A DNA stretch of 64,000 nucleotides from Capitulum mitella (GCA_030062745.1 CP099845.1:20916556-20980555); one strand, 5' to 3'; counted from the first letter of the stretch, positions 36,161 to 49,396 are shown. Made by a program: numbers and translations. Notes: a model not told the origin generated them from the sequence alone.

Positions 36161-37620
36161 GTCAGTCAGCGCAGCTCACGGGAGGCAGGAGCGCCGTCCC
36201 CGCAGCGCCTGGACGAGAGCGGCGCTCGCCGCCGCGCCGGGGGAGGGGTCAGCGCGGAGCCCGGCGGGGATCGGAGGGGATCGGGCCGCGGAGCCGGGGG
36301 ACGGGGCTCCTGCGCCGGGAGCCGAGCGACCAGTGCGGCGACGGCCCAGCCCCGGACAGGTAAACAAACAGCGGGGCGCCCGGCGTTCAAAGGGACCCAC
36401 TCGCGGGGACCTGCATCTGCAAACAGTCGACGCTGCTGCCGACACGAGCCGGCCGCCCGCGCCCCCTCCGTTGCTCGCCGACCGCGGCCGTCACCCGGGC
36501 CCGACAGCCGTGCACGGCGGCCTGTCGGCGGCCGCCCGGCCGGCGCGGATTAGCTGACCTCGCCGGCCGGCCGGAGCGGCCGACCGCCGGCTCGTCACCG
36601 CGCAATTATGCACGCGTGCGCACCGATTAGGGAGACGGACAGGCGAAATGGTGTTTTGCGTAATGTTCGGCCGGCGCCGCCCGCCGAGCCGGTCCTGCGG
36701 TCGGCCTCGGCGAGCGCGGCGGCTGCGGCCGTGCTGCTCGCGATGCTGGAAGCTGGTCGGACGGGCCGGCAGGGCTGTCAGACCTGAATGGCCTGGATGG
36801 CCAGGTCGTTGTTGGATGGCCAGGCCACCGTTTTGCCGGGGACACATGTATGGTATCGTGTTTTTGTCTTCTTCAGTTCGATGGAATTGGTTAGTCCACT
36901 CGGCAACGTCCGGTTTACGGCACCAATTCATCAGGGTCGTCTCGACACACAACTCCTCTTGAAGGCCGGTGAAGCAAAAACTTCCCATATGTCTGTCCTG
37001 TAACGTATTAAGAAACGCACGGCAGTTTTGAACGCCGTCATGTTTCGGCACGATGATTAGGTGGCGGGCGAAAATTGTAATTAATGCTGTTGATATTTCG
37101 TACGACGTTGTGTAAAAGAAGACTGACATCCTGAAATATTCACGGGAGACCGTCACAAACAACACAAAAACACCCGGGACAGGGACCCGACCAGCGCCAA
37201 ACACCGGTCGTCCTGCTCCCCTGTCCCGGCCGGCCGATAATTCGGGCTCCAGTTCCGACAGCGACGAAGCGGACATCCGCGCCGCTCTACCCCGCATCCT
37301 GGCCGGCAGCGGCTCCCGCTCTCTGCCGCCGAGCCTCGGCCGGCCGAACGTGCCGCGATCGCCGCCCCCGCGCCGCGCTCGTCGCCGCGTCATTAATCAG
37401 CGCGGCGCGGCGCGGCGCGGCTGCCGGCGGGGCGATACCGATGTTGACCGAGCGGTCACGAACAACCAACGCGTCTAATGGATTCCGAGGAAAAAGCGCG
37501 CGCCGTAAAAAGGCGGCCACCTCCCCACCGGGCGGGCGCTATTAGTCATCCGAGAACGAGCCGGGCAGAGCGCCGGGGCGCGGCAGAGCGCGGGGAGGCG
37601 CGCAGACGCCGGCGATATGC
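36161..37620. other. Two CpG-rich islands
   Basis: GC-rich blocks lie at about 36160-36780 and 37200-37620 with an ordinary gap. The second contains CATTAATC near 37391 and a GCGCGGC pentamer-like run near 37400-37420. The 300-codon minus-strand frame 36491-37393 crosses both island and spacer without a domain or splice support. Confidence 0.5.
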
Positions 37621-37724
37621 TAAATAGAGACGGAATCGGAAAAAGGATCAGCGGATAGTTTAGATGGGATGAACTTGTATCGGGCGAAGCGATGAGAATG
37701 TGTTGGATCGCGGGAACCTTCATG

Positions 37725-37901
37725 CAGGAGAGAAAGCGAATGACAGGGGAGAAGAAGGAATAGAGTCACAGAGGATAGAGGGGGTGAGAGAGAGGAGAGA
37801 GAGAGAGAGAAAGACGGAGATAGCAGGAAAGAGATAGGGAGAAGAAATAGATGGAAAGAGATAGAGAGACAGGGGAGGAAAGAAAGAAAGGGAAAGAGAG
37901 A

Positions 37902-37953
<52 letters not shown>

Positions 37954-37964
37954 AGAGGAGTGCA
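37725..37964. repeat. Polypurine tract with (GA)n core
   Basis: About 240 bases consist almost only of purines on the plus strand, with the densest (GA)n between about 37895 and 37962. The long Ser-Leu frames on the minus strand come from this tract. Mirror-like purine runs of this kind can form intramolecular triplex (H-DNA). Confidence 0.93.
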
Positions 37965-38089
37965 TCAAAATGACAGGGGAAATTAGCTACAGAGAAAATT
38001 GAGACACGTGAGGACAATCCGAAATGAGTCGATGGGGCGGGGAGAGAAGAGCGGCTATCAAATGTCAAATGAACTGGGAGCGTGAATGG

Positions 38090-39835
38090 CTGAATGGAGG
38101 GCGGGCTGAATGGCCAGATCGCGGCCGAACTGACAGCCGTCCGATGCGCCAGTCATCGATCCGGAGGCCGCGCAAGTGCGCCGCGTCTGTCTCGCCGCAG
38201 ACGCCCGGCGGCCTCGTCCCGACGTGGCGCGACTCACGGTCCCGCGTCCCGTCCCGCAGCGCGCGGCGGGACCTGGCGAAACGGTCCCGGGCTACGGCCG
38301 GCGAACTGGGCCGCCTGGACAGCGGAACGGCCACGGTCTCCGGACCGCGCACCGAGCTGGCTGGAAACGCGGCGCGGTCCCAGTCGAGGCTGTGTCCAGG
38401 TCTCACCGTTCCCCCACCGTACCGGTGGGCTGTAAGCACTCAACGTCCAAACGCGCTAAACCCAAACTCAAGCCGAGGTCGGGATTCAAACTGGTCATCT
38501 TAGGTGTTCAGTGGTCAGTCCCATAGCCAAACGTAGACGAAATTGTAGCGCACGTGCATTGATTTACGAATATCCTACATGTTTATGTTCCTGGGGCAAG
38601 ATCGCCTCGGACCACCCTGCAATTCTCTAGCTTCAAAGCCCAGCAGTCTCAGCCAGCCCGCTCTGTTCTCCGGGCGGTTTTTGTGTTTCTCTTCCACGGG
38701 CCGCTCTGCAGCTGGACCAGTCCGGAACGCAGCGGGCCAGAGCGGCTCAGTCGGAACAGCACCGTTCAGGCCGGGCCGGGCGCGGGAGCACGGGACGGGA
38801 CGGGAGGCGGCCGCGTCGGCAGCTGGGCCGCCGCCCGGCCAGACAGGATGCGCGCACGGCCAAACACGAGCGCAACCGGCCACGATAATCTGCTTACCGG
38901 CCGTCCAAATGAATTAGTGCCGCCGGCGCGGCGTCGCCGGGCCGCATCGACCGGTCGTCGGCGCCGACGCGGCCCGGCCGGCGGCGGGTCAGGGGGCGCC
39001 TCGGGCGGGCGGGCCGCCCGGCCGATCGCCCGCGGCCCGGATGAGACTAATGGATTTGTAGTCACGACCCGGTCGGCGTGGCCGCCGGCGGCCAGCGATG
39101 GCAGGCGAGAGGGAAAGAGGCAGGGAGAGAGGCAGAGCGGCGAGCGCGTCAGGAGATGGATGAAACAGTCGTGTTGCGGGAAATTACGAGATGGACGGCT
39201 CGCTACGCTGTTGTCCGGAAAATGGCACGGGAACGATTCACGGGAGCGTGATGCGATGCAGATTTGCAGGTTGCTCTGTTCCAGCAATGTCAAGCCCGAA
39301 CTTAGCCGAGCGTCAGGAGACGTCCCGCTGACCGTTTGAGCGGCGGCGGCGGCGGCGGCGATGCCCTCAGGTGGTCACAGCGAGCCGCCGGCGATTTGTT
39401 GACCCGCCGACGGCAAACGGCGCCGCCGACGTTCGTCACACGGGCCGGCCGCGGAGCCGTCGCGCACGTGCGTCGGCGGGGACGCGGCTTCCGGCCGGTC
39501 GGCCGGCCGTGTTTGCTGAGAAAGCGGCGGCGGCGCGCGCGCCGGCTCGGGTTTCGCGGCGCGCGCCGCGGGCGGCGTGATTGGCGGACGCCCCGGCCGG
39601 CCGCGACCCGTTATTGATCACCGCCCCTGCAAGGCGGCCGCGCGCGCAAAAAGGCGTGTCGCGCGCCCGCTAATCGCGCGCCGCTGTGACAAATTACGGC
39701 CGGAGATAAATGGCGCGCCTGACGGCTCGGTGGCGCGGCGTCTCGGCGCGCGGGTGGCGCGGGCCGCGCCGCCGGCCTGCAGGACGGTGCGGAGGAGGAC
39801 AGCCGCTCGTGACGGGCCACGATGACGGGGGGAAT
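38090..39835. other. CpG-rich islands, three blocks
   Basis: GC-rich blocks lie at about 38090-38420, 38680-39080 and 39330-39835. The last contains GCTAATCGC near 39669 and an 11 bp inverted repeat (39530-39540 with 39559-39569). No frame has a domain. The gap between the first two holds a possible SINE fragment. Confidence 0.5.
38425..38530 (-). mobile_element. Possible tRNA-derived SINE fragment
   Basis: On the minus strand CCAGTTTGAATCCC (complement of 38481-38494) resembles a Pol III B-box (GGTTCGAnTCC). It is followed by GCGCGTTTGGACGTTGAGTG (complement of 38437-38456), similar in style to the tails of some invertebrate SINEs. I cannot find a clean A-box at the right distance, and no second copy lies in the window. 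This is a weak call from pattern only. Confidence 0.25.
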
Positions 39836-41740
39836 CCTTCCGGCAGAATCACTCTGCTCTCTTTTTAACGCCTTGATTCCATAGATGTCCTTTCCGTAAT
39901 GCCTCACGCAGTGTAGCAAAGAGATAGCAGGTGGAATGGATTAGCGAATATTTTCATCGAAGCTATGCTGTCTGAATGTGATTGCTGTCATTATAATGTG
40001 ACATTGGTGGCAGGTTACGTGATCAGTTAACTATTTCTTTCAGGAACGCCGCTGCTGCAGCTATCCTCAGTTCTCTGTTCTCGATGTTTACTTGGTTCTG
40101 CCGTGTGCTTCTCTGGCTATTCTCAGTGAGGACAGATTCACACGGAAGACGTTCGCGGTTTTCACGGTCGCCCGCGGCCGATCTTCACAATTCAGCGCGA
40201 CGGCCTCAAAACACCCGCGACGGCGAGAAGAGCCAGCCCGCTTTGAGACGTCCCGGCCGGCGAGAAAGCGCGTCAATCAGCGGCCGGCCGCCGCCCTCCG
40301 AACGGGTGTCACTCATTGAGACGTCAGGCGCGCGCGCGCCGCCGCCGGCCGCCCCTGAAAAGCGCATCGGCCGCCGGCGGCCGCTGAATGCGGCGGGCCG
40401 ATCGGCCGGCCGGCCCGCCCCTGTCATTAGCCGGAGCCTTTATCCGACGCTCTTATCTGGCGACGCACGCACCAGCTGCAACGGCCGCCGGAGGGGAGCC
40501 GCCGCCGGCCCGCCGGCCCGCCGGCCGCCGTTTGAACGGCACCTGGACGCGCGGCCGAACGGGAGGCGCGAGGCGACACGACGCGCGCGGCCGCCGCCGC
40601 CCGGCCGACGCCGCCGCGTCGCGCGCCGTCGCGCCGCGTTAGCGTCCCGGCCGCCGGCCGCCGTCGCCGCGATCAGCGGCCGGCCCGAGCGGCAGGACCG
40701 CTGACCGGAAGCGCTGCAGGGTCGCCAGAGGGAGCAGAGTCGGCGGCAGAGGGCAGAGTCGGCGGCCGATGGAGCAGGACGGCAACATTGTCGGAACCTG
40801 ACACCGAGATATTTGCACCAGTGCGGACGCCTTGAGACTTACGTGACGTCCTTAGTCGTGGGCATGGGGGTGTATTTTTCCCGGAAATGTTCAGACGGTT
40901 AATTTTGACTGTTATTTGTTTTAAGAGACGGCATTGTGTATCGCCCTAAGGACCTGAACAGACTTATCAGATCCTACACTGCGTTCTTTAGATGAGGTCA
41001 GTTCAGATACACATTTAGCTACTCGGTTGTTCTATACATCGCCGAACGAGTGTCGCCGTCGGGCGTGGACTCGTCGGACGGACTGGCTCCGGCCCTGGAC
41101 CGGCACCCCTCCGGCACCGGTCCTGGCCTGCGCGTCCCGGACGGCGGCGGCCCGGGCGGTGACACAATGGCTCGGCGGCCGGCCGGCGCGCCGCCGACCG
41201 TTTGGACAAACACCGCCCACCGGGGGCCGGCTGCAAACAGCGCGCTCGGCGGCCGGCGGCCGGTCGCGCCCGCGCCTAATAGCCGGCCGGTACACGGCCA
41301 GTTTGGCGCGCCGACAACATCGTAATCCGGCCGCGAGATGGCCGATACGGCGGCGCGCGGCCGCCGCCCCAGATGGCAATCGGCGCCGGCCGGGCCGCGC
41401 GCGACACGCGTAAACAGCGCCGTGCGACGCGACCCCGGACGGCGGCCGCCGGTCAAAACACGACGCGTCGGCCCGGCCGCGGCCGCCGCGCGCCGTCGGG
41501 CCGGCCGGGGACGGGCCGGCGGGTCGGCGTCGGTCGGAGATGGGCATGGGGTCGGCCGTCGCCATCGACGTTTCATTCAGAGTGAGCCCGCGCCGACCGG
41601 CTAAGCCCCTCACGGCGCGTACATTGTTGAGATACGTATTGAAGTCGGGCACAACATCCCTTCTGAATCGGCCTGCACAATACTAAATTCCTTAAAATAC
41701 ATACTCGGACACGGGCTGTTCCCAACCACGCGTCAGGTCA
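39836..41740. other. CpG-rich islands with short spacers
   Basis: GC-rich blocks lie at about 40160-40790 and 41040-41610. Cores include CATTAG near 40426 and ACAATGG at 41164-41170. The spacers at 39836-40160 and 40800-41040 are ordinary and empty. Confidence 0.5.
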
Positions 41741-42640
41741 CCGGCGTCCGGGCGAAAATCGCCTGTGGCAGGGACGCCAGGCCAGCGCTGAAGACACCCG
41801 CTGCGCGTCGGACGGCATGTAATGATCGGCGGCCGGGCGCGGTGCCGCGGCGGGCGTGGCGTGCCGGCCGGCAGGACGGCAATCGGGACAAACCGCTAAT
41901 ACCGGCCGATCGATCTGGCCCGCTAATTAATCGGCTGACCGGCGGACGGCCGCGCTAATTGCGGCGGCGATCGCCCCCCTCCCCGCCTTCCGACGCGACG
42001 CACCGCCGCCGGCGGCGCCCGCCCGCCGGGGACGACGTACCTGTCGCCTCCCGCTGCCGGCCGGCCGCCATTCAGACCGACACGAAAAACGTATTAGGCG
42101 CGGCGTAATGACGCGTTTATTGGGCCCGGTTCCGGCGCGGCGGCCAACTTTATAATCGGCGCCGGAGAATGGCCGCGCCAGAATGGCCGCCGCGCGGCCG
42201 CGTCAAAATACGGCGCGGGCGTGTGGCGCGGCGGCCGGCCGGCCGCATTCCGGGCCGGCTCGGCCGCGCCGCGACTGTCAGCCGCGTCGGAAGCCGGCGG
42301 ACGGGCGGCCATTGTCGACCGACGGTCGGCGGCCGCGGAGCCGCCGCCGCCGTCTCCGTCTCCGCGTCGGCCCGGGCATTCTCCGCATAGCTGCCGGCCG
42401 GCGCCGCCCGCGGGCGCGGAGGCGGCGGGACCGCGCGGGGCGCGCGCCCGCCCAGCTGTGTCGCCGCTGCCTGAAGAGCGGCTCGGAGCGGGCGTCGTAT
42501 TTGCAGTGACGGAGGATTAGGCGACCGCAGCGCGGCGGACCGCCGGCCGCCTCTTGTGCCGCTGTTTGCGCGCCACTCGACGCCGCTAATCGGCCACGAG
42601 CGACGTTTAATTTGTGGCCGCGCTCCGTCACTTGCGATGG
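41741..42640. promoter_or_regulatory. GC island dense in homeodomain, SOX and Hox-type cores
   Basis: Between 41820 and 42109 TAAT/ATTA occurs at 41820, 41897, 41924, 41926, 41928, 41956, 42093 and 42106, although the sequence is otherwise mainly G and C. TTTATTG follows at 42116-42122 and CCATTGT at 42309-42315. TAAT is the homeodomain core, CCATTGT the SOX core and TTTATTG a posterior-Hox/Cdx type core. I infer an enhancer-like element. Its target is unknown, the nearest supported gene being the one starting at 59321. Confidence 0.4.
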
Positions 42641-43311
42641 CGACCGGTCGCTGCCAAACCAGCGCTCGACACGGGTGTAGTGGGTTCTAGGGCGGGTAGG
42701 ATAGTACCATTCCGACCTTGGAGAGCTTCATTATGAGCCCTATGATGTTTTATGGGAAGAACCTCAGAATGACTCTAGTTTTGCGCAGCATAAGAACATA
42801 ACCATGCCTAACAAACTCAGTCATGGATGTTGATTTGTATTCTGTTGCAGGGGCCATGGCTCCCTCAGTCTGGATCTTTGTCCCACAAAGCTGATTTTAG
42901 CCTACGCAATGTTTTCTGCCGGTTTTAGCAAGGGAAAGAGGCAATACTAACGAAAAACGGCCGCGTTAGATTAGAGAGAGAAAGTATAGATTAAAACAAA
43001 GTGACCTAAAGCACGTAGAAGAAATGGTGACAAATTTTGTGTTCGAATGAGCACATTGTTCAGGGTGGTAGTTTTCTGTGGGCCTGGTGGTGCTAGGGTC
43101 CTATAGATACTGGTTTGAGTCCCACCAACGTTTTTTTTCTGGGCCATAACAATGTGTTTGTTTGAAAACAAGTCTTACATGGCAATGATATGTAAAAAGG
43201 GCAATTGGAATAAGAAAATAGTCAAGAATCATGAATTTCATGCAACAGAGTGATAGTTCAGATATATCCATATCGTTTATATGTATCTACCTGCTTACAA
43301 ATCCATCTACC

Positions 43312-43358
<47 letters not shown>

Positions 43359-44030
43359 GTATGTATGTATGTGTGTATTTATGTATGTATGCACGAAGAC
43401 ATATGCCTTTGCGATAAGTGGTAGCAGGGAACAATTTGCGATTGGTCAAAATAAGGTGGGCTTTGGCCCTTGAGAAACCCGCATTTCGGGGAAGGTTACC
43501 TTGTTGGGCCCTCGGCTTTCCCACCCACCACCAATCATTTCCACAAAACTGCACCCTTGCAGGCAGTATAACGTGTTGTTTTGAGGAAGGAGAATTCCAG
43601 GTTAAATAACTTGTCATTCTGCACTGCTGATCAGGAACGTCGTAAATAATGCGGCATTTGTGGTATCCGACCTTATCAGACGGAATGCACAGGGAAGCGA
43701 GTGGGTCAATCAATCAGGTAGACCTCTGATAATGTCGGGGCCATTAGGGCAACAAATCCCCAGGGCATTAGGCCACACGGTCACAAATCCTCGTGACATG
43801 TTCTTTACTGCTTCCTACATGCATATTTCGATGGCCGCCCAGTAATTGACGAGCGTAATAGGGGACGTGCACGAGTAGCCTCCCGCTTAATGAAAGATTA
43901 GTGCGATGGACACACGAATAATAGATAGCCTGGCCTGCTCCGGCCCGTCCATATAAATCCCTCACCAGTCCGGAGTGATATTAATAGATAAAATGGCCGA
44001 GCTCCGCCCGAAGCCGGTGCTGCTTGCCTA
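42641..44030. other. AT-rich spacer with (TA)n
   Basis: AT-rich non-coding DNA holding a TA microsatellite at 43313-43392. GGTTTGAGTCCC near 43112 followed by T8 resembles a Pol III B-box and terminator, but the surrounding bases do not fold into a tRNA. Confidence 0.5.
43313..43392. repeat. (TA)n passing into TATG repeats
   Basis: A TA dinucleotide run from 43313 to about 43350 continues as TATG and TGTA units to about 43392. Confidence 0.95.
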
Positions 44031-46300
44031 TCAGCTGAGAGGCGCGGTGGCGGGCGATGACGGCTGGCCGAAAATAAACATCCCCCCTCCCCGTCACAGC
44101 GGGCTGCGCCCGGGGCGACGTGGACGGGGACCCTTCCGCGGCCGGGGTCGGACGGCCGGGCCGGGCGCACCGCTTCTCCAGAAAGGCCATCTGTTGCGCG
44201 CCTGCATTACCATGATAAAAGTGGTACAAATTATCATCAAAATGCGGCGTGTTTACATTGGCGGCGCGCCGGCCGCCGCCGCCGGCCGCCGGCTCCAACA
44301 GCTGACTAATCAAAGCTGGGGCCGGCGCGCGCGGCGACGGCGCTCAATGAAAGCGGCGCGCACAATCGGCGACCTGGCCCGCTCAAACAAAATACTGCGC
44401 GCCAAAGAAGTCCTAATTCCGGGCTTAGTGGCGAGGAAGACTTGTTAGGAGTCCCCCAACACAGCGCCACTCGACTCATGAATCATTAGGTGCTTCTTGC
44501 GGAGCCCGGTAATCTTCTTACGTCGGGATCATCTCAAATAAATGGTTTTACTTTCCGGTCTTTTTATAAGCCGCGATTGATTGGAAATCGGCCGGGCGGG
44601 CTGCCGGGGCGGCCGGCCGGTTCCGGCGCGCCGGCCGCCGCTTTTGGCACGAGCCGACAGCCGCCGGAGCCGGCGCCGGGTCGGTCGCCGGAGACGAAGA
44701 CGCCGGCAGAAATCGCGGACCGCGCGGACGGCCGTGGACGGGCGCGCAGAACAATGCTGTCGGCGGCGGGCGCCGCCGGCAGCCGTCGATGTTGTCTGCG
44801 ATTGCAAACGAAGGCCGCCGGCGGGCGACAGCCTTTTTTGGGTGACAAGGACGGATCGGTCGACTGTTCGCCGTGATTTGCATTACTGGTTGGATAGGGC
44901 GGCTTGAGTGGGTCGCTAGTTGATGATTTTGTTGTCATTTATGTCTACTGATGGTATTGAAACGGACGAAAGTTAAGAATTGCTGCTGACATGTTATCCT
45001 ATCACAATGGGATACCATTTTCGCAATTTTACATTGGGATTTGGTTGGATGACGTGCAGCTGTTGCATATGTTCCCTTGCTCGCTGTCACTTAGACTGGG
45101 AGATGCATTGACTAGAGGAAAAGAAGGAGATAGATGATGACAAGAATTATCGGGTCAGAACAACGCACGGTGTTAAAAAAACGATACTGAAAGTAATCAA
45201 TCGTAGGGTGATACATATTCATTAACTTATTTCAGCGGAATGCCAATTTAGTGCCCTACAGCACTCTGTTACCGTCTTTGGATTGAAACTGGAACACTTC
45301 ATCTGGCGACATTTCTGTCCATTTTCCATCAACCGCCCCTTCCAAATCCCATTTTACGACATCAAAATTCCATTGAAATGCTGCAAAATATCAGTGAACC
45401 AACACTCGGCGCGGCCGCGAGCGCCCAGCTCGGCCATGGTTCGTCGCATCTCCCGCCGGCCAGCCGAACGGCCGACTCTGATTGGGTGCCGGGCCAGCCG
45501 GCCAGCCAGTCAGCGCCGAGGACGCCGGCGCATGGGCGGGGCGTAACGGCGCCGGTCGTTGGCTCCACCCTCCCGATGCGACGCTGTATTGAGTAGTTGG
45601 GAGCAGTACAGTGTTAATACGGTCTTAGACGGTTTTAGGAGGTTTTATCAGTGCTCTAACAGGCTTAGCTGTTCCTCATCCCTCGCCGTTCATTCAGCGT
45701 AGCTTAGGTGAGTAAATATCTTCTTTATGTGCTCAAACTTAAAACAAAATCGGAGGTGAGATTTTGATAACCGTGAATAGCATTGTGTCGGAGTAAGCTG
45801 ATTCGGGTCGGCTGATGCCGGGAAGGTGACGGCGACAATTAGGTGTAATCCCGCTCTCGAGAGCCGCTGATCTGTGTACAAACGGGAAGGAAGAGGTGTC
45901 AGGATCGGCGCGGCGGTGTCTCGGGGGCTGGAGTACGTGCGGGCCGGGCCGGGTCCCCGGCGGCCGGCCCGTGCGGACGGCCAGGTTCGCGCGCCCCGAG
46001 TCCGTGAGAAGTGCCGGTCGACGCGGCGTGGCGTGCTGTCCGGCCACTCGACCAGCATGCTCTGTCCGGTGAGCCCCCGCCGTTGCTAGTCGGTCGTGAG
46101 TGCGGGCAGGGAACCTCCACTCGGGAGATGCTCGGCTCGCTGCGGTGGCGCGGCGTGTGAGGTGGCGCTGCCCGGCTTGGTTCGTCTGTGCGGTCGGCAG
46201 AGCGTCCTGCTGCGGCTCGTCTGTGTCCGCGTCCTGTTCTGGAACGAGGCGGGTCTGTATCCGGGGGTCAGTAGCCGGGCGCCGCTGCGTCTGAGCTGTC
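44031..46300. other. CpG-rich islands with AT-rich gap
   Basis: GC-rich blocks lie at about 44030-44370, 44580-44860, 45400-45560 and 45880-46290, with AT-rich DNA at 44880-45400. Frames are compositional. No domain, RNA or element is supported. Confidence 0.5.
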
Positions 46301-49040
46301 GATCTCCGTGGTTTGATGTTGGCAGGATGGATGGTTGTCCCTTTGTCCATCTACTGCCAGTCTCCACTTCGTTGGTAACGTATGGGTCCTGAAGACCTTT
46401 GCGGCAGCTGCCGTGGCCAGTGTGTTACAGGGAAGCAAAGATACTCCGTGAAATGATTCCATTACATGTCGTCCGTTGACAAGTATCCAAAGATTGCCGG
46501 CCCGTGGCTTTCTCGTTCAACAGGTTGTTTGAAGTAGAGGCCTCTTACGACTCCGCGGACGGATGGTGTCCTTTTTGAGGTGCCATCAGCCTGTGCCCCT
46601 GTGCTTCTTGTGTCAGACTAACAGTGGTCCCGTTCTCCGGTGTTTCCGTATCGTTCTTTGCGTATTTCGAACTTGCCGACATCTCGGTGTCCCCCTCAGA
46701 ATGTACCCAACAGTTCCTTGTTCAAAACTTCCTTGTTCCCCGCAGCTTGTCCGCAACAGGTCCTCCCATCGGGTCGTTTCTCCGTCTCCTACGACAAAGT
46801 GTGTCCAGAATGCTCCGTGGCTTTTCGTACTGGGCCCGATAAACCATTGGCTGCATCCATCCTTCTCCTGGTCTTCCATGAACCCACTTTATGTCTTTAA
46901 CTGACGCCTATGAAACTTTCGAAAAGAAAATCCGAAACGTCTGCTGCCGGAACATGGGCGTCAGAACGTTTTCAGAGTCCGGAGGGCGGCAAAAGCCACT
47001 CGGAAGTTGTTGCCTTCCTTGCAGCGCGACTGGCTCAGTGGTCAGTATCCCAAGTTGTGGACAGTTCCAAATTGCAGGACCACTGACGATGCATCTGCAG
47101 CCGAACCCTGACGTGGGGCCGGTTCTTGTGTTCCCCCACTTCCCCACAGAACGTCCGGGAGCAATATTTTCAGTGTTGCCGTGGTAATCGGTTGTGTTTC
47201 CTTCACCCGTAGGCCTGCTCTCATGATGGCTGATAAGTCGTGAGCTAGCATTGGCACAGATCGTTAACTGAGCCGGATCTTAGTTGGCATTTGGTATGAT
47301 TTGGATTGATTCACCTTCTGAGCCCAGTTCGGTCTCTGGCGCATTTAGTGCTCTCATTTATTCGCCAGCTGACAAGCTGTGTGATTTTGATCTGAGTGTG
47401 TAAATTTTCTCGACCATACCTGAATCTGCGCATGATCTGGGTCTTTGCTAAGGTTTTTATATGCTTTGAGTCCCATGTATGCCCGAATGTCTTCTTCCCC
47501 CTTTGTTGGTCCGTCATCGTCTGTTTGCGTCGAACGTGACAACAGTTGGAATGTTTATTCAAACCTAATCTGAGTATTCACATGGTATCATAGACCTCTA
47601 GACATGAGTTGTTTTTTTTTTAATTTGGGAGCCATCTGAGGAAAAACTTATTGTGTTAGCGATCTTCATCTACACGCAGTCTGTGGAAAACTTAGTTCTG
47701 CTCAGTTCTTCTTATTTTGACGACCATAGCCGTAACATGAGGCGGAATTATTCGAGGCTCCATGGCGTCGATCAATGCCAAAGATCCGGTAAAACGGCAC
47801 TCAGTGGTTGGTGAGAGCATGAGTTTGCAAGATGAAGTGGGTGGTGCCCATTGCACGAGTACCTCGCGCCACGCTCTTGCACAGGCGTCACGACTGCCCA
47901 AAATGAGCCATTTTATGTGAGAAATTCGCATTTTCCTCATTGGAAAGCGGTGCAAAGTCTAATACATTTTCCGCAGCCGTAAGCAGTATGCGAATTGTGC
48001 CAACTCGAACCGTGGGCTTTCTCGTGAAGAAAAGAGGAAAGAATATAGGGGGTGAGTCTTCCATCGTCAAATGGATTGATGTAGATAAAAAATAAATATT
48101 GTAGGGAATTGAGACGCCTCATGGTTTCGGCTTCTCCTTCCTGTGTCTGTATTTATTAAAAAAAAATCTTAACCCCGGCGATTTGTGTGTTTCTTTGTAT
48201 TTGTTCACAAACAATGACATTTTTCACTCCTAGTAAATCTATGTCTACTCTGACTGCATCTACAGTGTTTCTGTTCATGGCTGAGAATTTCCGAAATAAT
48301 TAGAGAGGTCCACAAGGGATTTCACGTCGTTTCTTACCAGCCGTTGCCACAGACCTAATGTCAAAATCCCGCAGTTCTGGGGATCCAGACCCTCCCAGCC
48401 AGCCGGGTCTTAAGTCATGCTCGTTTTGACGTTATGCATTTGGTTTTAGGCCGTGGAATTTACAACCCCACGGTAACTGATAGTTGCAGTCTTTTTTATG
48501 TACAGACTGTACCGCAATACATCATGCGGCCACGTCTCTTTAGGTGACTTGGTTTGACCATAAAAACGTAACTGTGGCGATGCTACGGCCGTCCTTGCCA
48601 CATCAATCACCGCAGGACGACATACCAGTTCGCCGCCGGAATATACGCTAACAAGCGAAACTTTATTGCCACTAAAGCTGGCTAAGCCCTGCAAATCCCT
48701 TGAACTTTGCTCAGCCCCGCAAAAGGCCAAAGTTTGCCGTAGATTGCCGAGAAAGCCGTCCAGAATAGCCTAATGAAATAGGGCTGAGAGAGAAATGCAC
48801 TTGATGCCTTCATCACGATGTCCGTAAAGAAGCAAAGTGATCCGGATGGTGCAGTCAAGAAGGAGAAAAATCCTCCGCCCAATCCGCCGAAAAAGGGATA
48901 GAATGCAATCTCAACCGGGCTGATTTGCAGCATCAAGCCATATCGCACGTGCGCGTGTGTGCTGATGCCGAAAAGACCGTGCACCGTTACTTAATCAGCT
49001 GTCCTCCACGCTACCGGCATTATGCCGTTTCCAATTAATG
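46301..49040. other. AT-richer spacer, no gene seen
   Basis: About 2.7 kb of ordinary composition. TGGCTCAGTGG at 47031-47041 is an A-box-like word with a poor B-box 33 bases on (GTTCCAAAT), so a decayed SINE is possible. A 27-codon frame at 48818-48901 is Lys and Pro rich but too short to judge. Nothing else is supported. Confidence 0.45.
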
Positions 49041-49317
49041 CCCAATCCGGCGCCGAGCGGCGGCGGCCACCGCAGTAATGCCGCTCTAATAGCCGAAAAG
49101 TCGGCCGTCCGCAGGCGGATGCGCCGTCCGTCGGCATGGCGCAACGTGAAGAATCAATTTAGCCGGCTCGGCGAGTCGGCCTGATCCGGCGACAATTGGG
49201 CGGCGGGCGGCGGCGGCGGCGGCCAGCTGCGGCTGGGCCGCCGCCGCCGGCTCAGCGGCGGGCTGAGCCGGCTCAGCGCGGCGTTCGTGTCGGCAGGCCG
49301 CTGGCCGTCTGACGCAC

Positions 49318-49396
49318 GTCCGTCAGGGCCGACCGGCGTCAGAGCTGCCGTCCGTCAGGGCTGGGGCGGTGTCAGAGCTGCCCTCTGTCAGGGCGG
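49318..49396. repeat. 32-33 bp tandem repeat, about 2.4 copies
   Basis: Copies at 49318-49349 and 49350-49382 and a partial copy to 49396 share GTCCGTCAGGGC and GTCAGAGCTGCC with a variable centre. Confidence 0.8.

Noticed and set aside
37720-38068. Ser-Leu-rich minus-strand frames resembling a hydrophobic protein
   Set aside because: Translation of the polypurine tract.
43081-43140. Possible tRNA gene ending GGTTTGAGTCCC plus T8
   Set aside because: The T-arm stem does not pair and no acceptor stem or A-box is found at the right distance. At most a decayed SINE.
47027-47085. A-box-like TGGCTCAGTGG suggesting a tRNA
   Set aside because: The B-box is poor and the ends do not form an acceptor stem.
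48818-48901. 27-residue Lys/Pro-rich small frame (MSVKKQSDPDG)
   Set aside because: Reads like a protein tail but is too short, with no splice context and no recognised family.
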